A stretch of DNA of 50,594 nt, taken from positions 1 through 50,594 of the forward strand of contig JAGPIX010000004.1 of NCBI GenBank assembly GCA_018054745.1, in the 5' to 3' direction. Positions 28,341 to 38,030 of the stretch are shown here, one piece after another. Below the pieces are notes generated by a model, which was not told where the DNA came from, did not search any database, and saw nothing but the letters and a program-made list of their open reading frames with translations. This DNA comes from Alicycliphilus sp. Its GTDB lineage: Bacteria > Pseudomonadota > Gammaproteobacteria > Burkholderiales > Burkholderiaceae_C. Each line of letters opens with the position of its first letter. Positions within the stretch are counted from its first letter, which is position 1. Made by a program: the position numbers and the translations under genes.

Positions 28341-29299
28341 AGTCCGTGAACCTTCACGCGCGGGTCTATGGCCGCGTAGAGCAGATCGACGACGAAGTTG
28401 ACCAGCACCACCATGGCCGCCAGCAGCATCACGCAGTTGCGCACCACCACCAGGTCGCGGTTGGCAATCGACTGGAAGATCAGCCGCCCCAGGCCGGGCA
28501 GGTAGAACACGTTCTCGACCACGATGGTGCCGGCCAGCAGGTTGGCGAACTGCAGGCCCATCACCGTGACCACGGGGATCATGGCGTTGCGCAGCACATG
28601 GCGCCACAGGGCCGCGCGCCGGGACAGGCCCTTGGCGCGCGCGGTGCGCACGAAGTCCTCGCGCAGCACGTCGAGCACGGCCGAGCGCGTGATGCGCGCC
28701 AGGATCGCCGCCTGCACCACCGCCAGCGCCACGGCCGGCAGCAGCAGGGCCTGCAGCGCCGGCAGCACGCCGCCGCCGGCCTCTTCGGTCCAGCCCGGAA
28801 AGCCGCCGGCCGAGAACCACTGCAGCTGCACCGAGAACAGCAGGATCAGCAGGATGGCGAACCAGAAGTTGGGAATGGCAATGCCGATCTGCGCCAGGCC
28901 CATCACGCCCCAGTCGCCCAGGCGGCCGTGGCGCGCGGCCGCGTACAGGCCGGCGGCCAGGGCCAGGGCGCAGGTGATGGCCATGGCCAGCAGGGCCAGC
29001 GGAATGGTCAGCTGCAGGCGCTCGACGATGAGATCGAACACCGGCGCGCCGTAGGCGTGGCTCTCGCCCAGGCTGCCGGTCAGCAGGCCGGCGATCCACT
29101 GGCCGTAGCGCGTGAGGGCCGGCTGGTCCAGCCCCAGTTGCGCGGCCAGGGCGGCCACGGCCTCGGGTGCGGCGTCGGGACCCAGCAGCACCTGGGCGGC
29201 GTTGCCGGGCAGCACCTCCAGCACCCAGAAGACCACGGCCGAGGCGCCCAGCAGCGTGGCGATCAGGGTCAGCAGGCGTTGCAGGACGAACCAGGCCAT
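28337..29299 (-). CDS. ABC transporter permease, DppB-like
   Basis: 320 residues with about six membrane spans and the DppB-type N-terminus MAWFVLQRLLTLIATLLGAS. The EAA loop reads REDFVRTARAKGLSRRAALW then RHVLRNAMIPVVTVMG. First gene of the six-gene operon (permease, permease, ATPase, ATPase, binding protein, amidase). Every junction from here to the DppF-like gene is a 4-base overlap. The promoter must lie in the short stretch before 29360, next to a truncated repeat copy, or upstream through pth. Confidence 0.93.
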   Translation of the reverse strand: MAWFVLQRLLTLIATLLGASAVVFWVLEVLPGNAAQVLLGPDAAPEAVAALAAQLGLDQPALTRYGQWIAGLLTGSLGESHAYGAPVFDLIVERLQLTIPLALLAMAITCALALAAGLYAAARHGRLGDWGVMGLAQIGIAIPNFWFAILLILLFSVQLQWFSAGGFPGWTEEAGGGVLPALQALLLPAVALAVVQAAILARITRSAVLDVLREDFVRTARAKGLSRRAALWRHVLRNAMIPVVTVMGLQFANLLAGTIVVENVFYLPGLGRLIFQSIANRDLVVVRNCVMLLAAMVVLVNFVVDLLYAAIDPRVKVHGL

Positions 29300-29329
29300 A
29301 TGATGGAAATGTGGCTGCAGGGCCCGTCT

Positions 29330-29360
29330 ATCATGCGCTTGTAGCTATGAAAAACATAGT
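29330..29360 (-). repeat. truncated copy of the dispersed repeat, copy 7
   Basis: On the minus strand: tttttcatagctacaagcgc then atgatagac. Only the left half of the family consensus is retained. It overlaps the pth stop codon and lies 31 bases before the DppB-like start. Confidence 0.5.
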
Positions 29361-29983
29361 TAAACGGCGCCGTCGGGTGCGGCGGAGGGCCGGGGAGGCT
29401 TGGGGCGCGGCGGCTTGGTGGTGTGCACCAGCAGCGTGGCCTTGTCCATGTCGCCGGCCAGCATGGTGGGGTAGGCCTTGAGCGAATGGGCGATGCTGTC
29501 CTCGATCAGCTGGCGTTGATCGGGCGCGGGCTTTTTCAGCACCCAGTGGATCACCTCGCCCTTGACGCCCGGGTGGCCTATGCCGATGCGCAGGCGCCAG
29601 TAGTCGCTGCTGCCCAGCTGGGCGTGGATGTCGCGCAGGCCGTTGTGGCCGGCGTGGCTGCCGCCGCGCTTGAGCTTGGCCTGGCCGGGTGACAAGTCCA
29701 GCTCGTCATGGACGACGAGGATCTCCTCGGGCTGGATCTTGAAGAAGCGCGCCAGCGCCGCCACCGACTTGCCCGACAGGTTCATGAAGGTCTGCGGCTG
29801 CAGCAGCCAGACGCTGTGGCCGGCGATGCTGGTGCGCGCCATCAGGCCGTGGTAGGCGCGCTCGGGCACCAGCGTCAGCTTCAGCTCGCGCGCCAGTGCA
29901 TCTATCCACCAAAAGCCGGCGTTGTGGCGCGTGGCCTCGTATTCCGGGCCAGGGTTGCCCAGGCCCACAAACAGTTTGATCAT
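29360..29983 (-). CDS. pth: peptidyl-tRNA hydrolase
   Basis: 207 residues. Frees tRNA from prematurely released peptidyl-tRNA. Catalytic set: Asn10 (GLGNPG), His20 ([10 protein letters not shown]), [11 protein letters not shown], the Asp in VVHDELDL and Asn in [12 protein letters not shown]. The C-terminus has a Pro/Arg/Lys-rich tail ([20 protein letters not shown]) beyond the usual end of the enzyme. Order rplY-pth is the standard betaproteobacterial arrangement. Two tandem hairpins separate it from rplY. Confidence 0.97.
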   Translation of the reverse strand: MIKLFVGLGNPGPEYEATRHNAGFWWIDALARELKLTLVPERAYHGLMARTSIAGHSVWLLQPQTFMNLSGKSVAALARFFKIQPEEILVVHDELDLSPGQAKLKRGGSHAGHNGLRDIHAQLGSSDYWRLRIGIGHPGVKGEVIHWVLKKPAPDQRQLIEDSIAHSLKAYPTMLAGDMDKATLLVHTTKPPRPKPPRPSAAPDGAV

Positions 29984-30013
29984 GGCTGCGATTATCTGGT
30001 GCCCACAAATGCC

Positions 30014-30069
30014 AACGGCCCACGCGAGGTGGGCCGTTGTGCAAGCCAGCCGCCTGCACTGCAGGCGGC
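30014..30069. terminator. two tandem hairpins between rplY and pth
   Basis: First: AACGGCCCAC-GCGAG-GTGGGCCGTT, a perfect 10-bp stem (30014-30038). Second: GCCGCCTG-CACTG-CAGGCGGC (30049-30069). Read on the minus strand neither is followed by a clear T run, so they may be an attenuator, an RNA-processing site or a rho-assisted stop after rplY rather than a simple terminator. Confidence 0.6.
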
Positions 30070-30082
30070 GCGCAAGAAGTGA

Positions 30083-30706
30083 TTACTTCTTGCCCTTCTT
30101 GGCGGGAGCCGCTGCCGGTGCGGCGGCGGCCGCTTCGACCACCACTTCGGGCAGCTTGATGGACACCAGGGCGGGGTTCTTGTTCGAGCCACGCACCACC
30201 AGCTGCACGCCGTGGGGCACCTTCAGCGATTGCAGGCCCAGAACCGACTTGGAGGTCAGAGCGCTCAGGTCCACGGTCAGGAACTCGGGCAGCTGCGAGG
30301 GCATGCACATCACGTCCACTTCGTGGATCAACTGGGTGACGGTGCAGCCTTCAACCTTCACGGCCTGCGAGCCTTCCAGGCCTTCGTAGTGCAGCGGCAC
30401 CTTCAGGTGCACGCGGGTCTTCTCGTCCACGCGCTGGAAGTCCACATGCAGCACCTGCTGCTTGAAGGGGTGGTACTGCACGTCACGCAGCAGCACCTTG
30501 CTGGTCTGGCCGTTGAGTTCCATGTCCAGGATGCTGGAGTGGAAGGCTTCCTTCTTCAGGGCGTGCCACAGGGCGTTGTGATCGATCTCGATCATCTGGG
30601 GTTCGGCGGCGCCACCGTAGACGATGCCGGGGGCCTTGCCGGAAATGCGCAGACGGCGGCTCGCACCCGTACCTTGCTTGGCGCGCTCAAAAGCGACGAA
30701 TTGCAT
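30083..30706 (-). CDS. rplY: 50S ribosomal protein L25 (Ctc/TL5 long form)
   Basis: 207 residues. Binds 5S rRNA. The N-terminal ~95 residues are the L25 domain ([20 protein letters not shown] ... [17 protein letters not shown]) and the rest is the CTC beta domain ([19 protein letters not shown], ending [11 protein letters not shown]). It terminates in an Ala/Pro/Lys tail (KKGKK). The long form is usual for betaproteobacteria, unlike the 94-residue E. coli protein. CAGGAG precedes the ATG. Confidence 0.96.
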   Translation of the reverse strand: MQFVAFERAKQGTGASRRLRISGKAPGIVYGGAAEPQMIEIDHNALWHALKKEAFHSSILDMELNGQTSKVLLRDVQYHPFKQQVLHVDFQRVDEKTRVHLKVPLHYEGLEGSQAVKVEGCTVTQLIHEVDVMCMPSQLPEFLTVDLSALTSKSVLGLQSLKVPHGVQLVVRGSNKNPALVSIKLPEVVVEAAAAAPAAAPAKKGKK

Positions 30707-30803
30707 GTTGCTAACTCCTGATGGGGCCAGCCGCGACCAGCGGGCCCACTGTTGAAAAAGACCCCATGCCCGACGGACATGAGGCCTGCTTGGTGTTCCC
30801 GGA

Positions 30804-31763
30804 TCAGTCCGAGAACAGGCTCGATACCGACTCGCCCGTGGAAATGCGCTGAATCGTCTCGGCGATCAGCGGCGCCACGGAGAGCTGGCGAATCTTGCTG
30901 CACCCCTTGGCGTTGTCGCTCAAGGGGATGGTGTTGGTGACGACCACCTCGTCCAGCGCCGCGCCGTTGGTGATGCGATCGATGGCCGGGCCGGAGAAGA
31001 TGGGGTGCGTGCAATAGGCGTACACGTTGTTGGCGCCGCGTTCCTTGAGCACCTCGGCCGCTTTCACCAGCGTGCCGGCGGTGTCGATCATGTCGTCCAT
31101 GATCACGCAGTTGCGGCCTTCGATGTCGCCGATGACATGCATGACCTCGGACACATTCGCCTTGGGGCGGCGCTTGTCGATGATGGCCAGGTCGCAGCCA
31201 AGCTGCTTGGCCAGCGCGCGCGCGCGCACCACGCCACCCACGTCGGGGCTGACGACCACCAGGTTCTCGTACTTCTTCTGGTTCAGGTCGCCCAGCAGCA
31301 CCGGCGAGGCGTAGATGTTGTCCACGGGAATGTCGAAGAAACCCTGGATCTGGTCGGCGTGCAAGTCCATGGTCAGCACCCGGGCCACGCCCACGGCCTG
31401 CAGCATGTTGGCCACCACCTTGGCCGAGATGGGCACGCGCGTGGAGCGCGGACGGCGATCCTGGCGGGCATAGCCAAAATAGGGAATCACGGCGGTGATG
31501 CGTTCGGCCGAGGCGCGCTTGAGCGCATCGACCATGATCAGCAGCTCCATCAGGTTTTCGTTGGTCGGCGCGCAGGTCGGCTGGACCACGAAAACATCGC
31601 GTGCGCGCACGCTTTGCTTGATCTCGACCGTCACCTCACCATCGGAGAAGCGGCCGACATCGACGGCGCCCAGGGTGGTGCCCAGGTGTTTGGCGATTTC
31701 GGCAGCCAAAGCGGAATTGGCGTTGCCCGTGAACACCACGAAATCTTGGGAGTTGGTTTGCAT
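30804..31763 (-). CDS. prs: ribose-phosphate pyrophosphokinase
   Basis: 319 residues. Makes PRPP from ribose 5-phosphate and ATP for nucleotide, His, Trp and NAD synthesis. The ATP site [20 protein letters not shown], the PRPP-synthase signature [17 protein letters not shown] and the ribose-phosphate loop [13 protein letters not shown] are intact. I start at ATG 31761-31763 ([17 protein letters not shown]); the open frame runs further upstream into the tRNA, which is not coding. Follows tRNA-Gln by about 47 bases, so it is probably co-transcribed with ispE and the tRNA. Confidence 0.97.
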   Translation of the reverse strand: MQTNSQDFVVFTGNANSALAAEIAKHLGTTLGAVDVGRFSDGEVTVEIKQSVRARDVFVVQPTCAPTNENLMELLIMVDALKRASAERITAVIPYFGYARQDRRPRSTRVPISAKVVANMLQAVGVARVLTMDLHADQIQGFFDIPVDNIYASPVLLGDLNQKKYENLVVVSPDVGGVVRARALAKQLGCDLAIIDKRRPKANVSEVMHVIGDIEGRNCVIMDDMIDTAGTLVKAAEVLKERGANNVYAYCTHPIFSGPAIDRITNGAALDEVVVTNTIPLSDNAKGCSKIRQLSVAPLIAETIQRISTGESVSSLFSD

Positions 31764-31810
31764 GAGTGACTCAGCAGTCTGAATGGATATCCAGCGCGGG
31801 CAATGGGTTT

Positions 31811-31887
31811 TGGCAGGGGAGGAAGGATTCGAACCCTCGCATGCCGGAATCAAAATCCGGTGCCTTAACCGACTTGGCTACTCCCCT
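31811..31887 (-). tRNA. tRNA-Gln (anticodon UUG)
   Basis: 77 nt including encoded CCA. Acceptor stem AGGGGAG/CTCCCCT is perfect. The anticodon arm CCGGA-TTTTGAT-TCCGG puts TTG at 34-36, and the T arm GAGGG-TTCGAAT-CCTTC carries the usual TTCGA. Lies between ispE and prs, the normal position in betaproteobacteria. Confidence 0.96.
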
Positions 31888-31912
31888 ACACAGGTCGATT
31901 GCCGTGGGGCAA

Positions 31913-32779
31913 TCAACCCTTGATCTCTCCATCTGAAGCCCATTCCGTCAACGGATGAAGCCGCAGATTATTGCACATTTTGACTTGCCATGTTGGCGGC
32001 GCGTCCTGCAAATCAACCGACTGTGCAATTGGTGCAAACACCGCGCTTCCAGAACCGGTCATGCGCCCTTGCAAGCCCTTGGATGCCAGCCAGTCAATGG
32101 CCTGTCCAATCTCGGGGCACAGAGTTTGCGCTACCGGCTGCAAGGCGTTGCTACCAAACTGGTAGTGTGCTGCAGCAAAGCCTTGAATTGTAGCAGAAGC
32201 GCAATCGCGTTTTAGCAGTGGATGCGAAAAAATGGCCTTGGTCTCCAGCCCGGCCGCGGGCTTGACGACTGCGAAGCGCGCGCCTGGCAAGGCGTGCTCC
32301 AGTTCAAGGGGGGCAATGATGTCGCCTATGCCCTCCACCCAGGCGTTGCCGCCGCACAGAAAGAAGGGCACGTCCGCGCCCAGCGTCAGGCCTATGGCCT
32401 GCAACTGGCTGCGCGGCAGTTGCAGCTTCCACAGGCGGTTGAGTGCCAGCAGCGTGCTGGCCGCGTCCGACGAGCCGCCGCCCAGCCCGGCCTGGGCCGG
32501 CACGCGTTTGTGCACGCCGATATGCGCGCCCAGGCGGCAGCCGGTGGCAGCCTGTAGCGCGCGTGCCGCGCGCAGCACCAAGTCGTCAGGCGGCAGGGGT
32601 TGTGTGAGGTCCTCGCGCGTGACGCCGCCGTCCTGGCGCAAATCGAAATGCAGGGTGTCGCACCAGTCGATGAGCATGAACACCGATTGCAGCAGGTGAT
32701 AGCCATCGGGCCGCCTGCCGGTGATGTGCAGAAACAGATTCAGCTTGGCCGGTGCCGGCACGTCGTACAGGGCTTGCAT
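31913..32779 (-). CDS. ispE: 4-diphosphocytidyl-2-C-methyl-D-erythritol kinase
   Basis: 288 residues. GHMP kinase of the non-mevalonate isoprenoid pathway. Motifs: PAPAKLNLFLHITGRRPDGYH at the start, ATP loop VPAQAGLGGGSSDAASTLLA, GADVPFFLCGGNAWVEGIGD, and the C-terminal RMTGSGSAVFAPI glycine motif. Starts 15 bases after lolB and ends 26 bases before tRNA-Gln, so lolB-ispE-tRNA-prs form a likely unit. The product pathway feeds ubiquinone and undecaprenyl phosphate. Confidence 0.96.
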   Translation of the reverse strand: MQALYDVPAPAKLNLFLHITGRRPDGYHLLQSVFMLIDWCDTLHFDLRQDGGVTREDLTQPLPPDDLVLRAARALQAATGCRLGAHIGVHKRVPAQAGLGGGSSDAASTLLALNRLWKLQLPRSQLQAIGLTLGADVPFFLCGGNAWVEGIGDIIAPLELEHALPGARFAVVKPAAGLETKAIFSHPLLKRDCASATIQGFAAAHYQFGSNALQPVAQTLCPEIGQAIDWLASKGLQGRMTGSGSAVFAPIAQSVDLQDAPPTWQVKMCNNLRLHPLTEWASDGEIKG

Positions 32780-32794
32780 GCGGAGGGCAGGTGT

Positions 32795-33307
32795 TCAAAG
32801 ACTCAGGATCACGCGCAGCACGGCCTGCGGCGCGGGCTGGTGGCGCGTGGCGGTCAGGCGGCCCTTGTCCAGTGCGCTCAAGTCCGCCTGCCAGCCGGCA
32901 GCCTGCACTGGTTCGCCCTTGAGCCAGCCAAACAGCGCGGCGATGGGCAGTTCGCTGCCCGTCAGCGCCTGCACCAGGGTCTGCAGCGAGGCGGATTGCC
33001 GTTGCTCGCCGCCATTGTTGAGAATGGCGCGCCCAGGCGTCCATTGCAGCTCGGCGATGATGTTGCCCAGCGGGTTGAACAGGGTCAGCGCTCCCGCATC
33101 GGGACTGCCCTGGAGTTCAAAGCCGGCGCTGAATGACTGTGCGCTGGCGTCCTCGATCTGCAGGGCCAGGCGCCCGCTCCAGTGGTCGGCCGCGCCGCTG
33201 GCAGGGCGGGGCGGCTGGGCGCAGGCGCCGAGCAGTGCGGCGCCCAGTGCGGCGAGCAGCAGCCGGCCGCGTTGCGGGCGTTCGCTGACGGCTCCTGGCA
33301 AGGTCAA
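32795..33307 (-). CDS. lolB: outer-membrane lipoprotein receptor LolB
   Basis: 170 residues. Accepts lipoproteins from LolA and inserts them in the outer membrane. There is no ATG in the right place. I use TTG at 33305-33307, which overlaps the stop of the TPR gene (TTGA) and has GGGAG upstream. The resulting signal peptide RGRLLLAALGAALLGAC gives a lipobox with Cys29. LolB-like sequence follows: WSGRLALQIED, SFSAGFELQGS, GALTLFNPLGNIIAELQW and LFGWLKGEPV. Neighbourhood with ispE is the usual one. Another TTG two codons later is possible. Confidence 0.88.
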   Translation of the reverse strand: MTLPGAVSERPQRGRLLLAALGAALLGACAQPPRPASGAADHWSGRLALQIEDASAQSFSAGFELQGSPDAGALTLFNPLGNIIAELQWTPGRAILNNGGEQRQSASLQTLVQALTGSELPIAALFGWLKGEPVQAAGWQADLSALDKGRLTATRHQPAPQAVLRVILSL

Positions 33308-35064
33308 GGCTGCGCTCCCAGGCGCTTGAGCGTGTCCTTGAGCGTGCTGTTGTCCTGGTTGATGCGCAGACCCTCGCGCCAGATGGCCAGGGCGCGCTCG
33401 CGCTGGCCCAGGCTCCACAGCACCTCGCCCAGGTGGGCGGCGATCTCCACGTCCTGCTGTCTCTTGAAGGCGCGCTCCAGAATGGCCAGCGCCTCCTTGC
33501 GGTTGCCCAGGCGAAACTCCACCCAGCCCAGGCTGTCGGTGATGAAGGGATCTTCGGGTGCGTATTCCAGGGCCTTCATGATCAGCGTCCTGGCTTCCTG
33601 CAGTCGCACGCCGCGATCGGCAAGCGAAAAACCGAGGGCGTTGAGGGCGTGGTGATAGTCCGGCTTGCGCGCGATGATGCCGCGCAGCAGGCGCTCCATC
33701 TCCTGGGGCTTGCCGGCCTTGTCGGCCAGCATGGCCTGGTCATAGACCAGGTCGTTGTCTTGCGGCGCCATGGCCACAACCTTGGCCTGCAGCTCATAGG
33801 CCTGCTGGTACTGGCCCATTTCGCGCAGCAGCTGCACCTCGGCCTGGAGCTTCATGCGCTCGTCATCGGCGCCCTTGGCGGGCATGGCGCGGATCAATGC
33901 GCGTGCCTCGGCCAGGCGGCCCTGGCGCGCCAGCAGCGTGGCGCGCCGGCTCTGGACGGGCAGGCGCTCGGCCGCATCCTCGATGCGGTTCAGCCAGCTC
34001 TCGGCCTGGGCAAAGTTGCCGCGCTTTTCGGCGATCTGGGCCTGCAGCAGGTAGGACTGGGTCAGGGCGTGTTTGCGTTGCTCGCTGGCGGGCAGCCCGT
34101 CCTGCAGCCTGGTGAACTGCTGCACGGCAGACTCGGCCTCGGCCAGGCGGCCGGTCTGCAGATCCAGCGTGGCCTGGATGAGCCAGGCCTCGGCCATGTC
34201 GGGATGCTCGCGCGTGACGGCCTGGACCTGGGCCTGGGCGTCGCTCAGGCGCTGCGACTCGAGCAGCATGCGCGCATAGGCCAGGCGCACCTCGGGCAGG
34301 GGTTTGCCTGTCAGGTAGCGCGACAGCAGGGGCTCGGCCTCTGCGACGCCGGCCTCCATCAGCTGCAGCGCCAGCATGGCCGCGCCTTCGTCGTTGGCGT
34401 CCAGTGCCAGCGCATTGCCGGCGGCCTCCAGTGTGCGGGCCTTGTCATCCGCGGCGAAATACATGCGCCCGATGGCGACCCAGGCGGCCGGCCCGGCGGC
34501 TGGATGACTCAGCTCGTCCTCCAGGGCCTGGCGCACCACGCGTGCGGCCAGCGCCTTGTCGCTGGCGCGCGCATACAGCAGGGGCAGGGCGCGGATGTTG
34601 GCGATCCGGTCGCGCGTCGGGGCGTTGGCCAGCTCCTGGCGCAATGGCGCGGCACTTTCGCCTATGCGGTTGAGTGCCACCAGGATGCGCAGCAGGTAGC
34701 GATTGGCCTCGCGCGACTGCGGCAGCGCCTGTTGCCAGGCACGGGCCGCGGCCAGGGCAGATTCGCCCGAGCGTGCCTGCAGCGCGATCTCGGTGGCGCG
34801 GCGGTACAGCCGGCCATCGCGGCTGCGCCGGGCAGCGTCCAGTATCAGGTTGTAGCCCGTGCCGGGGTCGCCCGAGCTGGCCGTCATCTCACCGAGCAGC
34901 AGCTCGTAAAACAGCTCTGCCGTGAGGGCGGCGTTGGCGTCGTCGCTGTCCTCTTCTTCGGATTCTGGCGTGGCGTGGGCCTGGGTCTGGGCCAGTGCCG
35001 GCCATGTGGCTGCCGCGGTCGCAAGAACGAAGGCGGCAAACCTGAAACGCTGTAGTAGCTCCAT
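33304..35064 (-). CDS. exported tetratricopeptide-repeat protein
   Basis: 586 residues. Signal peptide MELLQRFRFAAFVLATAAATWPALA, then an acidic stretch (ESEEEDSDDANAA) and tandem TPR helices through the rest of the protein; clear units include AEAWLIQATLDLQTGRLAEA and YHHALNALGFSLADRGVRLQ. Such proteins next to lolB in Burkholderiales are thought to be periplasmic or outer-membrane scaffolds, but no specific role is known. An in-frame ATG at 35080-35082 would add MDYYGP; I prefer 35064 because the signal peptide fits. Divergent from mutM. Confidence 0.88.
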   Translation of the reverse strand: MELLQRFRFAAFVLATAAATWPALAQTQAHATPESEEEDSDDANAALTAELFYELLLGEMTASSGDPGTGYNLILDAARRSRDGRLYRRATEIALQARSGESALAAARAWQQALPQSREANRYLLRILVALNRIGESAAPLRQELANAPTRDRIANIRALPLLYARASDKALAARVVRQALEDELSHPAAGPAAWVAIGRMYFAADDKARTLEAAGNALALDANDEGAAMLALQLMEAGVAEAEPLLSRYLTGKPLPEVRLAYARMLLESQRLSDAQAQVQAVTREHPDMAEAWLIQATLDLQTGRLAEAESAVQQFTRLQDGLPASEQRKHALTQSYLLQAQIAEKRGNFAQAESWLNRIEDAAERLPVQSRRATLLARQGRLAEARALIRAMPAKGADDERMKLQAEVQLLREMGQYQQAYELQAKVVAMAPQDNDLVYDQAMLADKAGKPQEMERLLRGIIARKPDYHHALNALGFSLADRGVRLQEARTLIMKALEYAPEDPFITDSLGWVEFRLGNRKEALAILERAFKRQQDVEIAAHLGEVLWSLGQRERALAIWREGLRINQDNSTLKDTLKRLGAQP

Positions 35065-35113
35065 CGGCCCATAATAATCCATGGGTCTGGGACTTTTTTG
35101 AACGCCAACAAGC

Positions 35114-35929
35114 ATGCCTGAGCTACCCGAGGTCGAGGTCACAAGGCGCAGTTTTGCCGACGCGATTGCGGGGGCAACGATAGCTGCGCTGGTGTTGGGC
35201 AAGCCGCTGCGCTGGCCCCTGGGGGTGGCGCCGCAGGCCCTGGTGGGGCAGCGCGTTGTGGCGGTGCGCCGGCGCGGCAAGTATCTGCTGCTGGATCTGC
35301 AGGACGGGCTGTTGCTGATCCACCTGGGCATGTCGGGCAGCCTGCGCTTTGCAAGCGGCCTGCCGCAGCGGGGGCCGCACGACCATTTCGACATGGAGAC
35401 CGATCGCGGCACCCTGCGGCTGCATGACCCGCGCCGCTTTGGCGCGGTGGTCTGGGCCGCGAGCGAAGAGCATCCGCATGCGCGCAAGCTGCTCGCGGGC
35501 CTGGGAGTGGAGCCCCTGGGCGAAGACTTTGACTTCGCCGCCTTTCATGCCGGGCTGCGTGCCAGCCGCATGCCCATCAAGCAGCTGCTGCTGGCGGGCA
35601 GGCTGGTCGTGGGGGTGGGCAATATCTATACGTCGGAGGTGCTGTTCCTGGCCGGCATCCGGCCGACGACGCGCGCCAGCAGCATAGGGCCGCAGCGCGC
35701 GCGGCGCCTGCATGGCGCCATTCGCGAGGTGCTGGCGCAGGCCGTGCAGCTGGGCGGCAGCACGCTGCGGGATTTTTCCAGCGCCGACGGCAGCGCCGGG
35801 CATTTCCAGCTGCAGGCCCATGTCTACGGGCGCGAAGGCCAGCCGTGCAGGCTGTGCGCAACCCCTGTGCGCATGTTGCGCCAGGGTCAGCGCAGCAGCT
35901 ATTTTTGCCCGCGTTGCCAGCGTCCTTAA
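35114..35929 (+). CDS. mutM: formamidopyrimidine-DNA glycosylase
   Basis: 271 residues. Removes 8-oxoguanine and Fapy lesions opposite C. Pro2-Glu3 (MPELPEVEV) is the catalytic N-terminus; Lys56 lies in [31 protein letters not shown] and the H2TH region [13 protein letters not shown] are present. The zinc finger is CRLCATPV ... YFCPRCQ with four Cys. The next gene in the same direction is a dynamin-like GTPase, then mutY, so the two GO-system glycosylases are only 2.1 kb apart. Confidence 0.96.
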   Translation: MPELPEVEVTRRSFADAIAGATIAALVLGKPLRWPLGVAPQALVGQRVVAVRRRGKYLLLDLQDGLLLIHLGMSGSLRFASGLPQRGPHDHFDMETDRGTLRLHDPRRFGAVVWAASEEHPHARKLLAGLGVEPLGEDFDFAAFHAGLRASRMPIKQLLLAGRLVVGVGNIYTSEVLFLAGIRPTTRASSIGPQRARRLHGAIREVLAQAVQLGGSTLRDFSSADGSAGHFQLQAHVYGREGQPCRLCATPVRMLRQGQRSSYFCPRCQRP

Positions 35930-36029
35930 GGCGTCGCCAACAGCCTGCGGCCATGGGGCGCGGTGCTATATTGCACCTTCCCGCCCCCGAGTGGGCGCTC
36001 GCATTGACGCATGGATACCCGGGAGCAAC

Positions 36030-38030
36030 GTGGGGCCCTCATTCAACCAACGCTTTGATCAGCATGGCACCTGGCGGCGCATGTTTGCGCACCAGCTGGC
36101 GCAGCTGGGGCAGTGGATGGGCGCGAACGATCTGTTGGATGCCGGGGTGCAGGAGCGCCTTGAGCGCCTGGAGCAGCAGGTGCGCAGCGACAAGGTCACC
36201 GTGGCCTTCGTGGGCGAGTTCTCGCGCGGCAAGTCCGAGCTCATCAATGCCATCTTTTTTGCCGGCTACGGGCGGCGCATCATGCCGGCGAGCGCCGGGC
36301 GCACCACCATGTGTCCCACCGAGCTGGGCTATGACGGCGCCATCGAGCCCTGCCTGCGCCTGCTGCCCATAGAGACACGCCTGCAGGCGTCCGGGGTGGC
36401 CGAGTGGCGCCTCAGGCCCGGCAGCTGGGTCAGGCTGGCGTTGAACATGGATGATCCAGAGCAGATGGCCAGGACACTGGAGAAACTGTCCGAGATGCGC
36501 AGCGTGCCGCTGCAGGAGGCCCGCGCGCTGGGTTTCTGGAGCGACGAGGCGGACGGAGCCGGCCTGACGCCTGATGCCGACGGCATGGTGCAGGTGCCGG
36601 CGTGGCGCCACGCCATCGTCAACCTGCCGCATCCGCTGCTCAAGCAGGGACTGGTGATTCTGGATACGCCGGGCCTGAACGCCGTCGGAGCCGAGCCCGA
36701 GCTGACCATCAACCTGATTCCGCAAGCGCATGCGGTGGTCTTCATCCTGGCCGCGGACACGGGCGTCACGCGCTCTGACCTGGCCATCTGGCGCGAACAC
36801 CTGGGCGCCGCCGAGGATGCGGTGGACGCGCGGCTGATGGTGCTCAACAAGATCGACACCTTGTGGGATGAGTTGACCCCGCAGGAACAGGTGCAGGCAC
36901 AGATCGAGCGCCAATGCGCCGGCGCCGCGCAGTTGCTGGGCGTGCAGCCGGATCAGGTCGTGGCGGTGTCGGCGCAAAAGGGCTTGCTGGCCAAGATCCG
37001 CTGCGATGACGATCTGTTGCAGGCCAGTGGCCTGCCGCAGCTGGAGGTGATCCTGGGCACGGGCATCATGGGCCGGCGCCAGGCCATCCTGCGCGCCACG
37101 GTGGGCAGCGGCGTGGCCAGCCTGGAGGCCGAGATACGGCGCCTGCTCCATTTCCGCCGGCGCGACCTTGACGAGCAGATGCTGGAGCTGCGCAGCCTGC
37201 GCGGCAAGAATGCTTCGGTGATCGATGCCATGCGTGGCCGCATCGAGGTCGAGCAGCAGGAGTTCGAGGCCAGCACGACCAAGATCCAGGCCGTGCGCGC
37301 CGTGCACATGAAGATGCTGCGCGATTTGTTCCAGCGGCTGGGGCCGCGCGGGCTCAGGGTGCACCTGGCGGCGCTGGCCGAGGCATTGCAGCACCCGGGC
37401 CTGAAGCTGGGCGTGCGCAAGGTGTATGGCGAGGCCTTTGACCAGGTGCGCGGCGCCATCGATGCGGCCCAGGCCGCGGGCGGCGAAATCCAGGCCATGC
37501 TTGGCGGCACTTTCCGCCAGCTGAACACCGATTTCGGTTTCTCGCTGCAGGTGCCGCAGGCGCCCACCCTGGCGGCCCATATACGGGAGATCACGGCCAT
37601 AGAGCGGCGCCACCTGCAGTACATAGGCCTGGCCAGCACGCTGCGCCTGGCACAGCCAGAGCATGGGCCGCGCCTGCTGCACGCCCTGACTCAACGCCTG
37701 CGCACGGTGTTCGAGGCCGTGGCCAATGAGCTGGAGCTGTGGAGCAACTCGGCCAGCTCCCAGCTGGAGGCCCAGATGCGTGAGCGCAGGCACAGCTTTG
37801 CGCGGCGCATCGAGGCCGTGAACCGCATCCAGGATGCAGCCAGCGGCCTGATGGAGCGTATTGCGGAGATCGAGGACGCCGAGCGCAACCTGGCGGTGCT
37901 GGAGCAGCGCCTGCTCGAGCTCACCGCGCAGCTGGCGCCGCAAGCGCTTGTCGATGAAGCTGCTGCGGCCCCGGACATGGCCCAGCCACAGACCGAGCCC
38001 CTGCCTTTGACGCGCGTGGCGACGGCATGA
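36030..38030 (+). CDS. dynamin-like GTPase
   Basis: 666 residues from GTG 36030 (GGGAG five bases upstream); no in-frame ATG precedes the conserved part. G1 VGEFSRGKS at 61-69, G2 region PASAGRTTMCPTELG, G3 DTPG at 212-215, G4 NKID at 273-276. A long helical region then follows (about 370-650: DLDEQMLELRSLRGKNASV, IEVEQQEFEASTTKIQAV, a final coiled coil near 600-640). This is the layout of bacterial dynamin-like proteins, which bind and reshape membranes. No clear membrane helix. It overlaps mutY by 4 bases, so the GTPase and mutY are translationally coupled. Confidence 0.9.
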   Translation: MGPSFNQRFDQHGTWRRMFAHQLAQLGQWMGANDLLDAGVQERLERLEQQVRSDKVTVAFVGEFSRGKSELINAIFFAGYGRRIMPASAGRTTMCPTELGYDGAIEPCLRLLPIETRLQASGVAEWRLRPGSWVRLALNMDDPEQMARTLEKLSEMRSVPLQEARALGFWSDEADGAGLTPDADGMVQVPAWRHAIVNLPHPLLKQGLVILDTPGLNAVGAEPELTINLIPQAHAVVFILAADTGVTRSDLAIWREHLGAAEDAVDARLMVLNKIDTLWDELTPQEQVQAQIERQCAGAAQLLGVQPDQVVAVSAQKGLLAKIRCDDDLLQASGLPQLEVILGTGIMGRRQAILRATVGSGVASLEAEIRRLLHFRRRDLDEQMLELRSLRGKNASVIDAMRGRIEVEQQEFEASTTKIQAVRAVHMKMLRDLFQRLGPRGLRVHLAALAEALQHPGLKLGVRKVYGEAFDQVRGAIDAAQAAGGEIQAMLGGTFRQLNTDFGFSLQVPQAPTLAAHIREITAIERRHLQYIGLASTLRLAQPEHGPRLLHALTQRLRTVFEAVANELELWSNSASSQLEAQMRERRHSFARRIEAVNRIQDAASGLMERIAEIEDAERNLAVLEQRLLELTAQLAPQALVDEAAAAPDMAQPQTEPLPLTRVATA

